Source: Bacteroidota bacterium (GTDB lineage Bacteria; Bacteroidota; Bacteroidia; CAIKAF01). Taken from it: DNA of 46,657 nt. Numbering within the stretch: position 1 is the first letter of the stretch; each line of letters begins with the position of its first letter. This document shows positions 1-8,880 of this stretch, piece by piece. The position numbers and the translations under genes were made by a program. The DNA lies in contig JAEZEQ010000003.1 in NCBI GenBank assembly GCA_023432985.1, forward strand, positions 1 to 46,657, written 5' to 3'. The notes beneath the pieces were generated by a model. The model did no database searches. It saw only the letters and a program-made list of their open reading frames with translations, and was not told the DNA's origin.

Positions 1-36
1 AATCGTATAATTGAATCGGGTTTTCCATTAAGGGTG

Positions 37-44
37 CAAATATA
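37..44 (-). promoter_or_regulatory. Candidate Bacteroidota -7 element facing left
   Basis: Read on the minus strand the bases give TATATTTG followed by C, matching the Bacteroidota -7 consensus TAnnTTTG. No convincing TTTG lies 18-19 bases upstream. It would drive a gene left of the window. Confidence 0.35.
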
Positions 45-109
45 CCCTTTTGTTCAATTTTATGAAAATGAATTCCTACTATTTGAACGATTTCCGCTTT
101 TTTAATTAA

Positions 110-146
110 AAAAGTCCGATGTACACACTAGGCACATCGGACTTTT
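110..146 (-). terminator. Rho-independent terminator of the left POT gene
   Basis: Perfect 13-bp inverted repeat: AAAAGTCCGATGT at 110-122 and its complement at 134-146, with an 11-base loop. On the minus strand the stem runs into a T-rich tract. It lies 18 bases past the stop codon of the minus-strand transporter. Confidence 0.85.
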
Positions 147-164
147 AAAGGATTTAATTTTCTA

Positions 165-2267
165 TTATTTTACTCCGTGCATTAGTTTTTTTATTCCCGG
201 ACTTAATAAAATCATTAAAACTCCAGCTACGGTAGGTACTACTGTGAAAATTAAGAAGAAGGTTGTCATGTCATATTCTGTAGTTACTTCTTCAATTTTT
301 CCACCTAAGGTTCCAGCTAATTTGTTTCCAATTGCAATAGCTAAATACCACATACCAAACATGAAGGCTATCATTTTGCCTGGTACCAATTTACTTACAT
401 AACTTAATCCAACTGGTTGTATACACAATTCCCCTAGTGTATGGAATAAATATGCAACTACTAACCATATCATACTCACTCGTACAACTCCAGCTTGTGC
501 TCCTTGTGGAATAGCTTGTGAACCCCAAGCTAAAAATGCAAATCCTATAGCCGTAATTATTAAGCCTATACCAAATTTAACAGGTGCTGGTGGATTAAAT
601 TTACTTTCCCAAATCTTACCTACTAAGGATGCAAATACTATTATGAAGAATGAGTTTAATATTGAGAACCATGATGTTGTTACCTCTACTTGTCCATCTT
701 TAGTATCTGTTACTTCGGCAGTCGAGATTTTTGATGGCTTATTATTCGCAATATATTGCTCTTGTATCTTTTTAAGATTTTCATCATTTAAATATACAGG
801 ATTTCCTCCTTCTTCGTGAATGTAAATTGTACTACCTACATTCAACTCTTTTGTACTTGAAATAGTTTGTTTTCGCTCTTCAATTTGTACTACGTTAGGA
901 ATGTTTGACGCATCTGATACAAACATGTATTTATAAATCGGATTCCCTTCTTTGTCCAATTTTGCATTACCAGCCTCATCTAAATCGGTATACTTAGCAA
1001 CATTGTATGTGATTTCGTAGGCATGACTTGTGAAGTCGCGATTTAACATCCAAATTACTAGTCCCCATACTCCAACAAATGCTAAACCTAATACAACATT
1101 CGAAATGGCAATTTTTTTGAAGGTTTGTTGGAATAATTTGAAAAGTACCCAAGTAATTAATGCAAGTGGGATAATTGTTAATAAAGCATTAACGACATTA
1201 AATATGGTAGCGGCTGTGCCTTCAAAGGTTCTATCGGTGAAGTCGCGCGCAAATAATACTAATGAACTAGCACCTTGCTCAAAGGATAATACGAAGAATA
1301 CAGTAAAGAATACAAATACAATTACTACAAACATTCTGTCTCTTAATACTCTATCGTATCTTAAAATACGTGATATAATTAAGAATAAGAATAGTGCCAA
1401 TCCAATTAGTATAATTACTGTTGGTCCAGAAATTACGTCTGCTGAGAATATAAATTCTTTTGGAAGTAAACGAATTCCTTCGATGTTAGCCGTAAAGTCG
1501 TTGAATAAATATAGTATAGCAATAGTAGAAGTAATAGCAATAAGGATTTTGTCAACTAATGTAAATGGATTAGCCTTATAGCTTTCTTCTGTTTTTACTT
1601 CCTCTGCATTTACTTCTTTTTTCTCAGGTTTTGCACCAATTTTTCCGAAAAGTGGTTGAGCTAACCAGAATTGTAAACAGCCTAAAGCCATAAAGATACC
1701 AGCTAAACCGAATCCCCATGACCATCCAACTTTTTCAGCTAAATAACCACAAAGCATCATTCCAAAGAATGCACCGGCATTTACACCCATGTAGAAAATG
1801 GTATATGCTCCGTCTTTTTTCTCTGGAAGATCTTTATACATCTGACTAATTATTGATGTAATATTTGGTTTGAAGAACCCAGTTCCAATAACTAATAAAG
1901 CTAAACCGGCGTATAAAGAAGTCTTGGTTTCGAATGCCATACAAGCATGTCCTAAGGTCATAATAATACAACCTACAACAACAGCACGACTATAGCCCAA
2001 GTATTTGTCGGCAATCATTCCTCCAATAATTGGAGTTATATAGAGTAAACTCGCATAGGTACCCATTAAAATTCCCGCATTGGCTGCAGACCATTCCCAA
2101 CCAGGATTAGTACCAATAATGGCCATGGTTAAAAAGTTGATTAACAACACACGCATGCCATAAAAAGAAAATCGTTCCCACATCTCTGTAAAGAACAAAA
2201 CAAATAGGCCAGCTGGGTGACCTAACACTTTACTTTCAAAGAAATTTACCTTAGCTTGTTCACTCAT
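165..2267 (-). CDS. POT-family proton-coupled peptide transporter with large periplasmic insert
   Basis: Inner-membrane proton:oligopeptide symporter (POT/PTR2 family, MFS fold). Seen: the ExxERF motif as EMWERFSFYG near the N-terminus; the PTR2 signature around GGMIADKYLGYSRA; FYMGVNAGAFFG in helix 5; FEQG ending helix 7. The start is taken as MSEQAK; a longer open frame begins 15 codons upstream but its extra residues are not family-like. The protein is 700 residues against 503 for the neighbouring paralogue. The excess lies after helix 7: an extra hydrophobic pair (about residues 355-409) and then about 120 hydrophilic residues (410-531) before the usual helix 8. With the normal inside N-terminus this soluble part would be periplasmic. 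Base composition is visibly more A/T-rich than the divergent paralogue. Family assignment is firm; the substrate (di/tripeptides) is inferred. Confidence 0.93.
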   Translation of the reverse strand: MSEQAKVNFFESKVLGHPAGLFVLFFTEMWERFSFYGMRVLLINFLTMAIIGTNPGWEWSAANAGILMGTYASLLYITPIIGGMIADKYLGYSRAVVVGCIIMTLGHACMAFETKTSLYAGLALLVIGTGFFKPNITSIISQMYKDLPEKKDGAYTIFYMGVNAGAFFGMMLCGYLAEKVGWSWGFGLAGIFMALGCLQFWLAQPLFGKIGAKPEKKEVNAEEVKTEESYKANPFTLVDKILIAITSTIAILYLFNDFTANIEGIRLLPKEFIFSADVISGPTVIILIGLALFLFLIISRILRYDRVLRDRMFVVIVFVFFTVFFVLSFEQGASSLVLFARDFTDRTFEGTAATIFNVVNALLTIIPLALITWVLFKLFQQTFKKIAISNVVLGLAFVGVWGLVIWMLNRDFTSHAYEITYNVAKYTDLDEAGNAKLDKEGNPIYKYMFVSDASNIPNVVQIEERKQTISSTKELNVGSTIYIHEEGGNPVYLNDENLKKIQEQYIANNKPSKISTAEVTDTKDGQVEVTTSWFSILNSFFIIVFASLVGKIWESKFNPPAPVKFGIGLIITAIGFAFLAWGSQAIPQGAQAGVVRVSMIWLVVAYLFHTLGELCIQPVGLSYVSKLVPGKMIAFMFGMWYLAIAIGNKLAGTLGGKIEEVTTEYDMTTFFLIFTVVPTVAGVLMILLSPGIKKLMHGVK

Positions 2268-2351
2268 GGTATCAAATTTTAGTTGAGGCGAAAATAATAA
2301 AATATGAAACACAAGTGAATTTCTTTGTGCTTATTTTAATTTTCCTTGTAT

Positions 2352-2381
2352 TTTGCGGTCTGATTTTTTAGACTAAATTTA
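2352..2381 (+). promoter_or_regulatory. Candidate promoter of the right POT gene
   Basis: TTTG at 2352-2355, an 18-base spacer, then TAAATTTA at 2374-2381, one mismatch from TAnnTTTG. The start codon is at 2401, giving a leader of about 14 bases. Confidence 0.5.
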
Positions 2382-2400
2382 TACCTAAAACCTATTTTAT

Positions 2401-3912
2401 ATGCAAGAAACGGCTAGTTTGGAGTCGATCCAAAATTTTGAAGGAAAATACCCAAAACAGATATGGTCTCTATTCTTCTCCGAAATGTGGGAGAGGTTCT
2501 GTTTCTACGGTATGCGTGGTATGCTTACCTTTTTTATGGTAACCGAATTGGCCTTTAACGAAAAAGATGCACAGCTGCAATACGGAGCTACGCAGGCTTT
2601 TGTATATGCGTTTACTTTTATAGGCGGACTTTTCGCGGATAAAATTTTGGGATTCAGAAAATCGCTATTTTGGGGCGGACTGCTAATGATTGCAGGAAGT
2701 CTTATTCTTGCCCTTGATCCCGAAAAGTTTTTCTTCCTCGGTATTTCTTTTACGGTTGTGGGCACGGGATTTTTTAAACCCAATATATCGACCATGGTTG
2801 GACGTCTCTATAAAGACGGAGATAGTCGCCGTGATGCCGGTTTTTCACTGTTTTATTCGGGTATAAATATCGGAGCTTTACTCGGTGGTTATTTATGTAT
2901 AGCCATCGGTAAAGGACAAATTTTTGCTTCAGCCATTCCCGAAAATCTTAGATGGAATATCGCCTTTGGTTTAGCCGCTGTGGTTATGACCATAAGTTTA
3001 CTTACTTTCTTGTTTACGAAAAAAGATCTAGGTCCCATCGGATTATCTCCATTGCTCCATACCGAAGGCAGAAAAAGAAGTATACTCGAAGTGCTGGTAT
3101 ATATTGGCGCACTTGCTGCCATTCCGCTTATTATGAAAATGGTGGCAAAAACGGAGTATACCGACTATTTTATGTATATCATCGGTCCAGCTACCTTATT
3201 GTATCTACTTTTCGAAATGACCCGACACAGTGCGGCCGAAGTGAAAAAACTCTTCGCGGCACTGGTTTTTATTATTTTCTCTATTGTATTTTGGGCATTT
3301 TTCGAACAAAGTGGAGGCTCGCTCAGTATTTTTGCTGCCTATAATTTAGAAAATGATTTATTCGGGTTGAACCTGGATCCGAATGGAGTAAATAATAGTT
3401 CCAATGCCTTATTCGTTATTATTTTTGCACCTATTATCGGTTTGGGGTGGATTGCCCTCGCCAAGAAAAAAATGGAACCCAATACGGTAGTGAAATTCGG
3501 CCTGGGATTCCTCTTTCTTGCCCTTGCATTTTATATTTTATATAGCACACGCTTCTTTGCTTCGGTAGATGGAATTACTTCGCTGGAGGTATTTACTTTC
3601 GCTTATTTCGTGATGACTATGGGCGAACTTTTCCTTTCCCCGATCGGACTTTCGATTATGACCAAACTCTCGCCCGCAAAATTGCAAGGTGTGATGATGG
3701 GCATGTGGTTTTTGGCCAGCGCATACGGACAATATGTGGCCGGTATACTCGGTGCAGGGATGACCAGCGCCGACGAAAATGCACCCAATACAGTGAAATT
3801 AATGGCTTTTACCGACGGATATCTGCAATTGGCCATTTACGCCGCTATCGCAGGTGTGGTGCTTATTGTCATTTCACCTTTGGTTCGTAAGTTAATGCAA
3901 GACGTGAAATAA
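2401..3912 (+). CDS. POT-family proton-coupled peptide transporter
   Basis: Second POT/PTR2 peptide symporter, 503 residues, the usual family length. Seen: EMWERFCFYGMRG (ExxERFxxY proton-coupling motif), GGLFADKILGFRKS, the helix-4 stretch GTGFFKPNIST, FYSGINIGALLGG in helix 5, and FEQSGGSLSIF at the end of helix 7. It lacks the extra membrane pair and soluble insert of the divergent paralogue. Its stop overlaps the start of the next gene by one base (TAATG), so translation is probably coupled. Predicted to import di/tripeptides across the inner membrane; the substrate is inferred from family. Confidence 0.93.
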   Translation: MQETASLESIQNFEGKYPKQIWSLFFSEMWERFCFYGMRGMLTFFMVTELAFNEKDAQLQYGATQAFVYAFTFIGGLFADKILGFRKSLFWGGLLMIAGSLILALDPEKFFFLGISFTVVGTGFFKPNISTMVGRLYKDGDSRRDAGFSLFYSGINIGALLGGYLCIAIGKGQIFASAIPENLRWNIAFGLAAVVMTISLLTFLFTKKDLGPIGLSPLLHTEGRKRSILEVLVYIGALAAIPLIMKMVAKTEYTDYFMYIIGPATLLYLLFEMTRHSAAEVKKLFAALVFIIFSIVFWAFFEQSGGSLSIFAAYNLENDLFGLNLDPNGVNNSSNALFVIIFAPIIGLGWIALAKKKMEPNTVVKFGLGFLFLALAFYILYSTRFFASVDGITSLEVFTFAYFVMTMGELFLSPIGLSIMTKLSPAKLQGVMMGMWFLASAYGQYVAGILGAGMTSADENAPNTVKLMAFTDGYLQLAIYAAIAGVVLIVISPLVRKLMQDVK

Positions 3913-5045
3913 TGCTCTCTTATTGGCAAAAACAATTTTTCTCCCATAAACTCGATATAGCCATTGTAGGAGGCGGATTGAACGGATTGTTGACGGCTAT
4001 TTTTCTAAAAAAAGATCAGCCTAATCTCCGCATTGCCATCTTCGAAAAGGGCTTTTTACCCGATGGCGCAAGTCTCCGTAATGCCGGATTCGCTTGCTTT
4101 GGATCCGTATCCGAATTAAACGATGATCTCCGATTTTCGCCATTGGATGAAGTATTGCAATTGGTGAAAAACAGGTATGAGGGACTTCAATTGCTGCGCC
4201 AACTGTGTGGGTCGACCGAAATCGGATATGAAGCCAGTGGAGGATATGAGTTTTTTACTCCCCTCGATGATAATTTTTACCGGGAAAGCGCTGAAAAAAT
4301 TCCCTTTTGGAATCAGGCCCTTAGCGATATAATTCCCCTGAAAAATGTTTTTAGGGTATATGATGGAAATCCACAGCAAATCGGACTTCCCTCCGGGGCA
4401 AAACTAATTCTGAATCCCCACGAAGGAGCCCTGCATTCCAATTTATTATTGCAAAGGTTACATCAATTGGCCATGCATTTCGAAATTCCCCTGTATTTCG
4501 GGTTCGATTATAAATCCCATTCCGGCCATGCAGATAAGGTGGAAATTTGCTTTAAAAATGAGATAAACCTCTATGCAAAAAGACTCTTGTTTTGCACCAA
4601 TGGTTATTTGACTCTGCACGAAAAAGTGGATATGAAACCGGCGAGGGGACAGGTACTCATAACTGAACCCATCAAGGACCTAAAACTGAAAGGAGTTTTT
4701 CATCATCAGTCCGGATATAATTATTTCAGGGAACTGGATGGAAGAATATTATTGGGCGGAGGACGCTTTCTGGATCCGGAGGGAGAAACAGATAATGAGC
4801 ATAGACTCCATGAAAAAATTCAGGATTATCTGGAGGGATTATTATATAGTTTTTTGCTCCCCGACACTACTGTGAAAATTGAAAGAAGATGGGCCGGAAT
4901 CATGTCCTTCGGGAAAAGTAAAAAACCGTTGATTACACAAATCGAAGATAAGGTTTGGTTTGCCGGACGCATGGGTGGAATGGGGGTGGCATTGGCTGCA
5001 TCGACCGCACAAAAAGCCGCACAAATGCTCAAGGAAAGTTTCTAA
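3912..5045 (+). CDS. FAD-dependent amine/amino-acid oxidoreductase (DAO family)
   Basis: 377-residue flavoprotein of the D-amino-acid oxidase/glycine oxidase fold. An N-terminal dinucleotide-binding motif VGGGLNG lies near residues 18-24, followed by an acidic end of strand 2 (AIFEKG). A C-terminal FAD-contact region GRMGGMGVALA is near residues 350-361. The motif SLRNAGFACFG after the Rossmann segment is shared with DAO-type proteins of this phylum. It starts one base inside the stop of the peptide transporter, which suggests co-expression and perhaps use of imported amino acids or amines. The exact substrate is unknown. Its last four bases overlap the convergent yqgE gene. Confidence 0.8.
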   Translation: MLSYWQKQFFSHKLDIAIVGGGLNGLLTAIFLKKDQPNLRIAIFEKGFLPDGASLRNAGFACFGSVSELNDDLRFSPLDEVLQLVKNRYEGLQLLRQLCGSTEIGYEASGGYEFFTPLDDNFYRESAEKIPFWNQALSDIIPLKNVFRVYDGNPQQIGLPSGAKLILNPHEGALHSNLLLQRLHQLAMHFEIPLYFGFDYKSHSGHADKVEICFKNEINLYAKRLLFCTNGYLTLHEKVDMKPARGQVLITEPIKDLKLKGVFHHQSGYNYFRELDGRILLGGGRFLDPEGETDNEHRLHEKIQDYLEGLLYSFLLPDTTVKIERRWAGIMSFGKSKKPLITQIEDKVWFAGRMGGMGVALAASTAQKAAQMLKESF

Positions 5046-5587
5046 TTTAAATGCGGCATGTCGGTGAAATTACTCCATACATAATATTCTTTATCTCTGC
5101 GCATCATCATTTTCCAATGATCTTCATATTCTTTGGAATGTAATATTTCCTGAATGGAACCCTGACCGCAGACCCAACTTTTTTCTTTCAATTCGCTCTC
5201 GAGCTGACCGGCCTCCCAACCCGAATATCCGGCAAAAAATTTCACCCGCTGCTTGTCTAAAACACCCTCGTTGAGTCCGACTCTCAACTGATCAAAATCC
5301 CCACCCCAATATAAACCCGGAATAATCTCTATGCTCTGGGCAATTTGTTCGCCATAGGAATGAATGTAAAATAAATTTTCATTTCCTACAGGACCCCCGT
5401 AAAAAATGCTCGAATCGAATGCAATATCGTCCAGAATTTCATGCAATTTTAAATCCGTTTCCCGATTCAATATAAACCCAAATGATCCGCTGTCATTATG
5501 ATCGGTAAGCAGTATTACAGCATGACGAAAAAAAGGATCGTCTAAAAAAGGATGGGCAGATAATATGTCGCCTTTATGTATTTCCAT
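5042..5587 (-). CDS. YqgE/AlgH family protein (DUF179)
   Basis: 181 residues, full length for the family. Seen: the typical N-terminus KGDILSAHPFLDDPFFRHAVILL, the GSFGFILNR stretch, the FYGGPVG motif near residues 63-69, and GYSGWEAGQLESEL near residues 119-132. All are hallmarks of the cytosolic YqgE/AlgH fold. The molecular role of the family is not settled; AlgH was linked to alginate regulation in Pseudomonas. The gene converges on the FAD oxidoreductase and their 3' ends overlap by four bases. Confidence 0.92.
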   Translation of the reverse strand: MEIHKGDILSAHPFLDDPFFRHAVILLTDHNDSGSFGFILNRETDLKLHEILDDIAFDSSIFYGGPVGNENLFYIHSYGEQIAQSIEIIPGLYWGGDFDQLRVGLNEGVLDKQRVKFFAGYSGWEAGQLESELKEKSWVCGQGSIQEILHSKEYEDHWKMMMRRDKEYYVWSNFTDMPHLN

Positions 5588-5686
5588 AATTTCGTAAATT
5601 TTAACAGGTGACCTCGTACAATTTTAACGAATTTGCCCGTAAATTCTATATGTTTATAGTATTAAATTTTAATTTTTTTTCCATTT

Positions 5687-8038
5687 ATGATGATGCGACT
5701 TGCTTTATTTGTTTATAGTTTCTTGATGATTACGCTTTTACATGCCCAGCAAACTCAGGTTTTTTTCGATTCGGGGAGACTGAAAGAAGAGGGACTTATG
5801 GAAAATGGAATGCGCAAAGGGCCTTGGAAAATGTATTATGAAATTGGAGCTCTGTGGCAGGAAGGAAATTATACACAAAATGAAAAAAGCGGTCTTTGGA
5901 AAGAATACTATGAAAATGGCTTATTGAAAAGTGAGATTGATTATGATAAAGGCAGCGTAAAGATTTTTAGCGAGAAAAATAATCTGATGGTCGAGGGGCG
6001 ACTCAAAAACGGCAAGCCTCATGGGAAATGGGTCGAATATTATGCCAATGGTAAGCAGAGTGAGATAAAAAAATATGTATCGGGCCTATTGAGCGGAACC
6101 ATAATCAGCTTTCATGAGAATGGGCAAAAAAAGGGACAATACACCATAAAAAACAATAAGAAAGAAGGAAGTTGGAAACTCTGGTATCAAAACGGAGTAT
6201 TGATGAATGAGGGGCGTTTTTCGGATGATAAAAAAGTGGGAGAATGGGTGTCTTATTATGCCGATGGTTCGGTATCGACTTATGAAAATTACAGCTTGGG
6301 TTATTATACCTATTTTCATCCCAATGGAAACTTAAAAGCAGAAGGGGAGCTGGATGCCGAAGCGAATCTGCATGGTAAATATCAAGAATTTTATCCCAAT
6401 TCGCGCAAGAAAAGTATAGGCACATATCAGAATGGAACGCAAATCGGGAAATGGCAATATTTTCACGATAATGGTCGTAAAGCCGAATTGGTAGAATTCG
6501 ACCAAAACGGACAACGCATAGGCAAGTATCTTAAATACAGTGCCGATTCTAAATTGCTGGAAGAGAAATATTACAGCGAAGATGGAAAAGCCATAGGCAT
6601 ATGGAATAGTTATTGGCCGGACGGCATTTTACAATCTACCCATAACCATGAAACAGGGGCTTTTGAATCTTTTTGGCCAAATGGAAAATTGCAAAGCAAA
6701 GGAATAGAAAAAATGGGCGTTAAATCGGGGGATTGGATTACGCTTAGTCCCGACAGCGTTCTGCTCGAGAAAGGATCCTATGTCGATAATCTGAAGCATG
6801 GAAAATGGTATACCTATTATAAAGACGGGAACCCGGAAATGGAAATGGAATTCGACCGTGGCGAAAAAACCGGAACCTGGAAGAAATTTTGGGAAAATAA
6901 ACAAGCCTATTCCATCGAAAAATACGAGAAAGATAAACCCGTTTCCACCTGGCATTATTGGTACGAAACAGGTGAAAAAAGAAGTTTGATAAATCACGAA
7001 AACGACAGCACTTTTGTGTGGTACGAAAATGGAAGTATTAAACTCAAAGGTGTACGAAAAAATGAATTGAAAGAAGGCCGATGGTTACAATACTATCCTA
7101 ATGGAAAATTGCGCGAAGTGGCTCATTATAAAAATGATAAAGCGCATGGCGAATGGAAATCTTTCTACGAAAACGGTAAAGTAGAAGGGGTTTATTATTA
7201 TGAAGATTCCCTGCGCAGCGGAGAATGGAAATGGTATTTTCCGAATGGAGATCCGGATATGATTGGAAATTTTGATAAGGATATGCGCAACGGTAAATGG
7301 ATACAGTATTATCCCGGAAATATAATACAATCGGAAGGCGTATATCTGAACGATATGAAGCATGGCTTGTGGACCTATTGGGACTCGCTGGGGACTTTAT
7401 GGAAAAAGGGAACATTTATGGCCGATTTGAGAGAAGGGGAATGGGAATATTGGTTCGCAAACGGTAAAACAGAACATAAAGGCAGTTTTAAAGCCGGTAA
7501 AGAACACGGCTATTTTGTGGCTTATTTCGAAAACGGACAAATAGAGGATGAAGGGCATTTTAAAAATGGGATTATGGATGGTATATGGAAAGGATATTAT
7601 GAAAATGGAATGTCTCGATATGAGGTGTCTTATGCAGAGGGACAAAAGCATGGAGCGTGGAAACACTGGTATCCCAATGGAAAACCTCAAGATATAATTT
7701 ACTATGCCAATGGTTTACTGCATGGTAGTTATACTACTTTTTACGAAACCGGTTCGGTGCAGGAAATAGGAAATTATGTCAACGGAAATAAAAGCGGAAA
7801 ATGGGAAAGTTTCTTTCCGCATGGTCCTACAGCCGGTGTTTTTCACATGAAGAATAATCTCTACGATGGCGATTTTATCCGCTATTATCCGGATCGCACG
7901 CCTCAAGTTAAAGGCTCGTATAAAGGCGGAGTGAAACATGGAATGTGGACTTTTTACGATAAAAAGGGTAAAGTGAGCAAAACCATTATGTTCAACAATG
8001 GAGATGAAGTAAGAGTCAAAGGTAGAACGCCCTATTAA
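5687..8038 (+). CDS. Secreted giant MORN/YwqK-like repeat protein
   Basis: 783 residues. The start MMMRLALF begins a signal peptide ending about HAQQ (residue 22); three ATG codons in a row leave the exact start open. The rest is a regular array of about 32 repeats of about 24 residues with the pattern W-x-x-Y/F-Y/F-x-N/D-G ... G-x-Y/F ... G-x-x-x-G-x-W. This is the MORN-like repeat found in the family annotated as 'YwqK antitoxin-like'. No catalytic domain and no T9SS sorting domain are visible, so it probably acts in the periplasm or outside the cell as a long beta-rich scaffold. Its partner is unknown. It stands alone between convergent yqgE and cysQ. Confidence 0.88.
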   Translation: MMMRLALFVYSFLMITLLHAQQTQVFFDSGRLKEEGLMENGMRKGPWKMYYEIGALWQEGNYTQNEKSGLWKEYYENGLLKSEIDYDKGSVKIFSEKNNLMVEGRLKNGKPHGKWVEYYANGKQSEIKKYVSGLLSGTIISFHENGQKKGQYTIKNNKKEGSWKLWYQNGVLMNEGRFSDDKKVGEWVSYYADGSVSTYENYSLGYYTYFHPNGNLKAEGELDAEANLHGKYQEFYPNSRKKSIGTYQNGTQIGKWQYFHDNGRKAELVEFDQNGQRIGKYLKYSADSKLLEEKYYSEDGKAIGIWNSYWPDGILQSTHNHETGAFESFWPNGKLQSKGIEKMGVKSGDWITLSPDSVLLEKGSYVDNLKHGKWYTYYKDGNPEMEMEFDRGEKTGTWKKFWENKQAYSIEKYEKDKPVSTWHYWYETGEKRSLINHENDSTFVWYENGSIKLKGVRKNELKEGRWLQYYPNGKLREVAHYKNDKAHGEWKSFYENGKVEGVYYYEDSLRSGEWKWYFPNGDPDMIGNFDKDMRNGKWIQYYPGNIIQSEGVYLNDMKHGLWTYWDSLGTLWKKGTFMADLREGEWEYWFANGKTEHKGSFKAGKEHGYFVAYFENGQIEDEGHFKNGIMDGIWKGYYENGMSRYEVSYAEGQKHGAWKHWYPNGKPQDIIYYANGLLHGSYTTFYETGSVQEIGNYVNGNKSGKWESFFPHGPTAGVFHMKNNLYDGDFIRYYPDRTPQVKGSYKGGVKHGMWTFYDKKGKVSKTIMFNNGDEVRVKGRTPY
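5747..8012 (+). repeat. Degenerate tandem repeat array, period about 72 bp (24 codons)
   Basis: Coding repeats underlying the MORN-like protein: about 32 units, each opening with a W or Y codon pair and a central N/D-G. Units differ at nucleotide level, so this is an old, diverged array rather than a recent expansion. Confidence 0.8.
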
Positions 8039-8106
8039 TCGGGAATTCCTTTATAGAGCCATTTTAGTCAGCAATTTGAAGGCTATTTTTTCAGCAGTTT
8101 ATAGAC

Positions 8107-8880
8107 TCAGAAAAAGAGTTTGCCACTTTGGGTAAAGGCAATAAAATGGGGATTGGCCAGTTTTTTGGCACTATAAGTCAGACTTTTTTTATCCTGCATA
8201 TCCAAAATATCTCCGCCTATACAGCGCAGCAATGCGTGACCAGCGGCGGTGTCCCATATATATGTTCTTCCGAAACGCAGATACACATCCGCTTTAGCCT
8301 CGCTCATAAGGGCAAATTTTATACTGCTGCCCACATGTTTGTCGACCACTTTTTTCGACTCAGGTAAAGATTTTAGGAAGGAATTATACGCTTCTTGACC
8401 TTCATTAGAGAGGGTTCCGCTGAGCAGTTTCCATTCCGATTTCGGACTATTATCGGCTCTGTAGATTTCTTTGGTTTGATTCAAATAATCGAGTTTTATA
8501 ACCTCGTTTTCTGAACTGTACCACAGGCAATGCAATATGGGGGCGCAGATCAATCCGAAAACGGGCATTCCGTCTTCAATCAATGCAATATTAATGGCAA
8601 ATTCGCCGCTTTTATTTACAAATTCTTTCGTTCCATCCAGAGGGTCAACGCACCAGAAACGTTTTACATCCGAATCCGACACTTCCACCTCTTCGCTTAT
8701 AATTGGAATTTGGCTTTTGATGAGTATACTACGTATGATTTTATCCGATTCTAAATCGGCTTGAGTGAGGGGACTTAAATCGGATTTTACGATGACGTCG
8801 AAGGGTTTTTCATAAATGGCCAAAATAGATTTAGATGCTTCAATAGCCGCGTCGATTGCCAAATCTTTCAGAGAAATCAT
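8107..8880 (-). CDS. cysQ: 3'(2'),5'-bisphosphate nucleotidase CysQ
   Basis: 257 residues, inositol-monophosphatase superfamily. It removes the 3' phosphate from PAP/PAPS, the by-product of sulfate assimilation and phosphopantetheinyl transfer, using Mg2+. Seen: SEEVEV (first metal acid), the DPLDGTKEF motif near residues 79-87 (metal-binding and catalytic), VGSSIKFALMSEAKAD, and WDTAAGHALL near residues 210-219 (last metal Asp). The VGSSIKF stretch fits CysQ rather than inositol monophosphatase. The start overlaps the end of ddl by ATGA, so the two form one transcript with coupled translation. Confidence 0.92.
   Translation of the reverse strand: MISLKDLAIDAAIEASKSILAIYEKPFDVIVKSDLSPLTQADLESDKIIRSILIKSQIPIISEEVEVSDSDVKRFWCVDPLDGTKEFVNKSGEFAINIALIEDGMPVFGLICAPILHCLWYSSENEVIKLDYLNQTKEIYRADNSPKSEWKLLSGTLSNEGQEAYNSFLKSLPESKKVVDKHVGSSIKFALMSEAKADVYLRFGRTYIWDTAAGHALLRCIGGDILDMQDKKSLTYSAKKLANPHFIAFTQSGKLFF

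Noticed and set aside
1030..1581. Open frame of 183 codons on the plus strand
   Set aside because: It lies wholly antisense to the POT transporter, has shadow-like composition and no family motif.
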